DNA of 64,000 nucleotides from an uncultured Bacteroidota bacterium (GTDB taxonomy: Bacteria > Bacteroidota > Bacteroidia > Bacteroidales > P3): contig CACYSB010000005.1 in the NCBI GenBank assembly GCA_902777005.1, positions 62,001-126,000 on the forward strand, read 5' to 3'. The notes beneath the pieces were generated by a model. It did no database searches. It saw only the letters and a program-made list of their open reading frames with translations, and was not told the DNA's origin. Made by a program: the position numbers and the translations under genes. This document shows, piece after piece, positions 61,975 through 64,000 of this stretch; the stretch's first letter is position 1; each line of letters begins with the position of its first letter.

Positions 61975-63087
61975 ATGGCTTTTTTCAAGTACAATAACAT
62001 AAAAGTTGCCGGGGTTGCATGTGCTGTTCCCAAAAACATAATACTTACAGAAACCTACAAATCGCTCTTTGGCGACGAGGAGGTGGAGAAATTCATGGAG
62101 ATGACTGGTGTGCGCAGTTCGCACCGCACACTGGAGCATCAGACATGCAGCGACCTCGGCTTCCGTGCTGCGAGTGAATTGCTTGCACACAAAGGCGTGA
62201 AACCCGAAGAAATCGGGGCAGTAATCTTCTCGTCGCATAGCCCTGACTATCGTCGTCCAGCCACCGCCTTTGTTCTGCAATACCGTTTGGGCATCCCTAA
62301 GGAGGCCGTGTGCTACGACATCAGCCTGGGTTGCTCCTCGCTTGTGGTGGGTATGCAAACGGTGGCTTCCATCATGAACACAGGCGACATCCAGAAAGCC
62401 CTGCTTTTTGTGGGCGATACGGCTGGCAAGTCGGTCTATCCCGAAGACCGCAGCTCGGCCATGCTCTTTGGTGAGGCCGGTGCTGTGATGCTGCTTGAGA
62501 AGACCGATGACCCGAAGGATGAGATTAACGCTCTGGTTCGCAGCGACGGCAGCGGCTATCGCTATATGATTGTGCCGGGTGGCGGCTACCGCAACCTACA
62601 TGCCAGTGAGGATGTGGTGATGTGTGAGGACGGCAATCCCCGCACCTTGATGAACAGCTTCATACAAGGCACCTCAGTGTTCACCTTCACAATCTTTGAT
62701 GTGCCGCATCTCATCAAGGATTTCTTTACTCAAACCGAAACCACGCCAGACCAATACGACTGCTTTGCCTTCCATCAAGCCAATCTCTACATCCTGAAGC
62801 AGATTGCCAAGAAAACGAAGATTGATTTTGACCGGATGCCTATCACCCTCGACCGCTATGGCAACACCTCGGGTGCCTCTGCCATCGTGTCGCTGTGCGA
62901 CAAATACGGCAACTCCAACGAAAACAAGACTATCAAAGTGATGGCCTGCGGCTTTGGCATTGGCATATCGCTGGGTGCCACTTCTTTCGAAATCAACACA
63001 GCCGATATATTACCCATCTTCGAGGATGATACCATCTTTGAGGACGGCTTGATTACCGACCCCAACCAACTTTATGAGAAGAAATAA
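61975..63087 (+). CDS. 3-oxoacyl-ACP synthase III-like enzyme
   Basis: The 370-residue thiolase-fold protein has the full KAS III triad: Cys in YDISLGCSSLVVG (near 120), His in FAFHQAN (near 264) and Asn in YGNTSGASAIV (near 296). The residues around the Cys (LGCSS) differ from housekeeping FabH (AACAG), fitting a specialised condensing or acyl-transfer role. It starts six bases after the ACP stop and overlaps the next ATG by one base (TAATG). Confidence 0.88.
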   Translation: MAFFKYNNIKVAGVACAVPKNIILTETYKSLFGDEEVEKFMEMTGVRSSHRTLEHQTCSDLGFRAASELLAHKGVKPEEIGAVIFSSHSPDYRRPATAFVLQYRLGIPKEAVCYDISLGCSSLVVGMQTVASIMNTGDIQKALLFVGDTAGKSVYPEDRSSAMLFGEAGAVMLLEKTDDPKDEINALVRSDGSGYRYMIVPGGGYRNLHASEDVVMCEDGNPRTLMNSFIQGTSVFTFTIFDVPHLIKDFFTQTETTPDQYDCFAFHQANLYILKQIAKKTKIDFDRMPITLDRYGNTSGASAIVSLCDKYGNSNENKTIKVMACGFGIGISLGATSFEINTADILPIFEDDTIFEDGLITDPNQLYEKK

Positions 63088-64000
63088 TGGTAACAAATAT
63101 TCTTGAATATTTAGAACAGACTGTTCTTCGGTTGCCCGAAAAAACGGCTTTGGCTGACGACAAACTAAGCTTGACCTTCAGCCAGTGGCTTCAACAGGCC
63201 GAAGGCATAGGTACAGCCATAGCCCAGGCTACTGGTAGCACCATCCGCCGTGCCGTGCTGGTCTTTGTTGACCGCCGCATCGAGGGTCTTGTGGGAGCCA
63301 TGGGAGCTGTGGAGAGTGGCAATTTCTATGTGCCTATCGATTGCAAGATGCCTTTCGAGCGTGTGCGCCTCATTGCCGATGTGTGCAAACCTATCGCTGC
63401 GGTGGCTACCACCGAGGCTGACCTGAAGACACTTGATCAGATTGAGTTTGCTGGTCCGAGATTTATTTACAACGAGGTGAAAGAGCATCCTGCCGACAAG
63501 CAGTTGTTGGCCACAATCCGTGAACAGATGATCGACCTCGACCCTGTCTATAGCATTTTCACCAGTGGTTCCACTGGAGTGCCGAAAGGTGTGGTCATTA
63601 GTCACCGTGGTATGATTGACTTGGCAGATTGGCTTGTGGAGACCTTCCAGTTCACCGAAGTCGATGCCTTGGGCAACCAAACCCCGTTCTACTTCGATGG
63701 CTCGGTCAAGGATATTTGCATCTGCCTGAAGAGCGGTGCCACGCTGAATGTGATTGGCAAGAAATATTTCACCTTCACCAAGCAGTTGATGCCGTTCTTG
63801 AACGACCGCCATATCACAGCCATCCTGTGGGCCACCTCGGCTATCGTACTGGTGGGTAATAGCGACATTCTTAGTGTGGCGTTGCCGGATCATCTGCGCT
63901 TGGTCACCTTCGCTGGCGAGGCCATGCCCGCCAAACAGCTCCGCACGTGGCAGGAGAAACTGCCCAACGTGCGCTTTGTGAATCTCTACGGGCCTACGGA
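63087..64000 (+). CDS. amino-acid adenylation enzyme (DltA/A-domain-like), partial
   Basis: The open frame from ATG 63087 runs off the right edge (304 codons seen). It is an ANL-superfamily adenylation domain with the phosphate-binding loop IFTSGSTGVPKGVV near residue 157, a substrate-pocket region TPFYFDGSVKDICICLKSGA resembling DltA-type enzymes, FAGEAMP and NLYGPT (motif A5) at the edge. It would load an amino or carboxylic acid on the carrier protein at 61738. The last third is outside the window. Confidence 0.88.
   Translation, partial: MVTNILEYLEQTVLRLPEKTALADDKLSLTFSQWLQQAEGIGTAIAQATGSTIRRAVLVFVDRRIEGLVGAMGAVESGNFYVPIDCKMPFERVRLIADVCKPIAAVATTEADLKTLDQIEFAGPRFIYNEVKEHPADKQLLATIREQMIDLDPVYSIFTSGSTGVPKGVVISHRGMIDLADWLVETFQFTEVDALGNQTPFYFDGSVKDICICLKSGATLNVIGKKYFTFTKQLMPFLNDRHITAILWATSAIVLVGNSDILSVALPDHLRLVTFAGEAMPAKQLRTWQEKLPNVRFVNLYGPT

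Overview
The window looks like a chromosomal segment of a gut- or rumen-type Bacteroidales (Bacteroidota). The evidence is a type IX secretion (T9SS) toolkit with a giant T9SS cargo protein, promoters of the Bacteroides form (TTTG, 19-20 bp, TAnnTTTG), a lack of Shine-Dalgarno sites, an UpxY-type antiterminator beside a capsule locus, and Bacteroidales-type lipoproteins and DUF6266/DUF4296 proteins. No species can be named from the sequence alone.

Positions 1-36 kb are mostly GC-rich housekeeping and envelope DNA: small lipoproteins, tRNA-Val(UAC), an MsbA-like exporter with a PorE-like protein, a two-gene SufC/SufBD-type Fe-S assembly unit, ruvB, hutI, a LolD-like ATPase, rlmB, an 11.9-kb gene for a 3,959-residue secreted protein, tilS, a DUF5103 T9SS protein, a DRTGG / HATPase / [FeFe]-hydrogenase-like sensory cluster, a DNA2/IGHMBP2-like helicase, aspS, an UpxY-like NusG paralogue, an HhH protein, tRNA-Val(CAC) and a DUF6266 gene antisense to that tRNA.

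Positions 36.2-37.7 kb hold a non-coding complex repeat array preceded by a very good promoter. From 37.7 kb to the right edge lies a surface-polysaccharide locus: ugd, an inserted AT-rich accessory/defence-like island (two paralogous AAA ATPases, one with a small Toprim-like partner, an HNH-like protein, a four-helix-bundle protein and a poly-C frameshifted ORF), then wzy, wzx, glycosyltransferases, a CDP-polyol-type nucleotidyltransferase/oxidoreductase fusion, an SDR, a TagF-like polyol-phosphate transferase, an initiating sugar-phosphate transferase and a DegT-like enzyme. It ends with a chemically unusual run: two ATP-grasp ligases, an opine dehydrogenase, a GNAT protein, an acyl carrier protein, a KAS III-like enzyme and an adenylation enzyme cut by the window edge. 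I infer a phosphopolyol-containing surface polymer decorated with an amino-acid or opine group.

A second theme is repeat DNA. Intergenic gaps carry 7-8-bp-period simple repeats (TTGACAA, TTGAACT, TAACCTG types) and 11-bp-period repeats. Some of this material lies in frame inside genes (tilS, ugd, the DegT-like gene). Three small genes (two four-helix-bundle proteins and a GxxExxY nuclease-like protein) sit in repeat-flanked cassettes within or beside operons.
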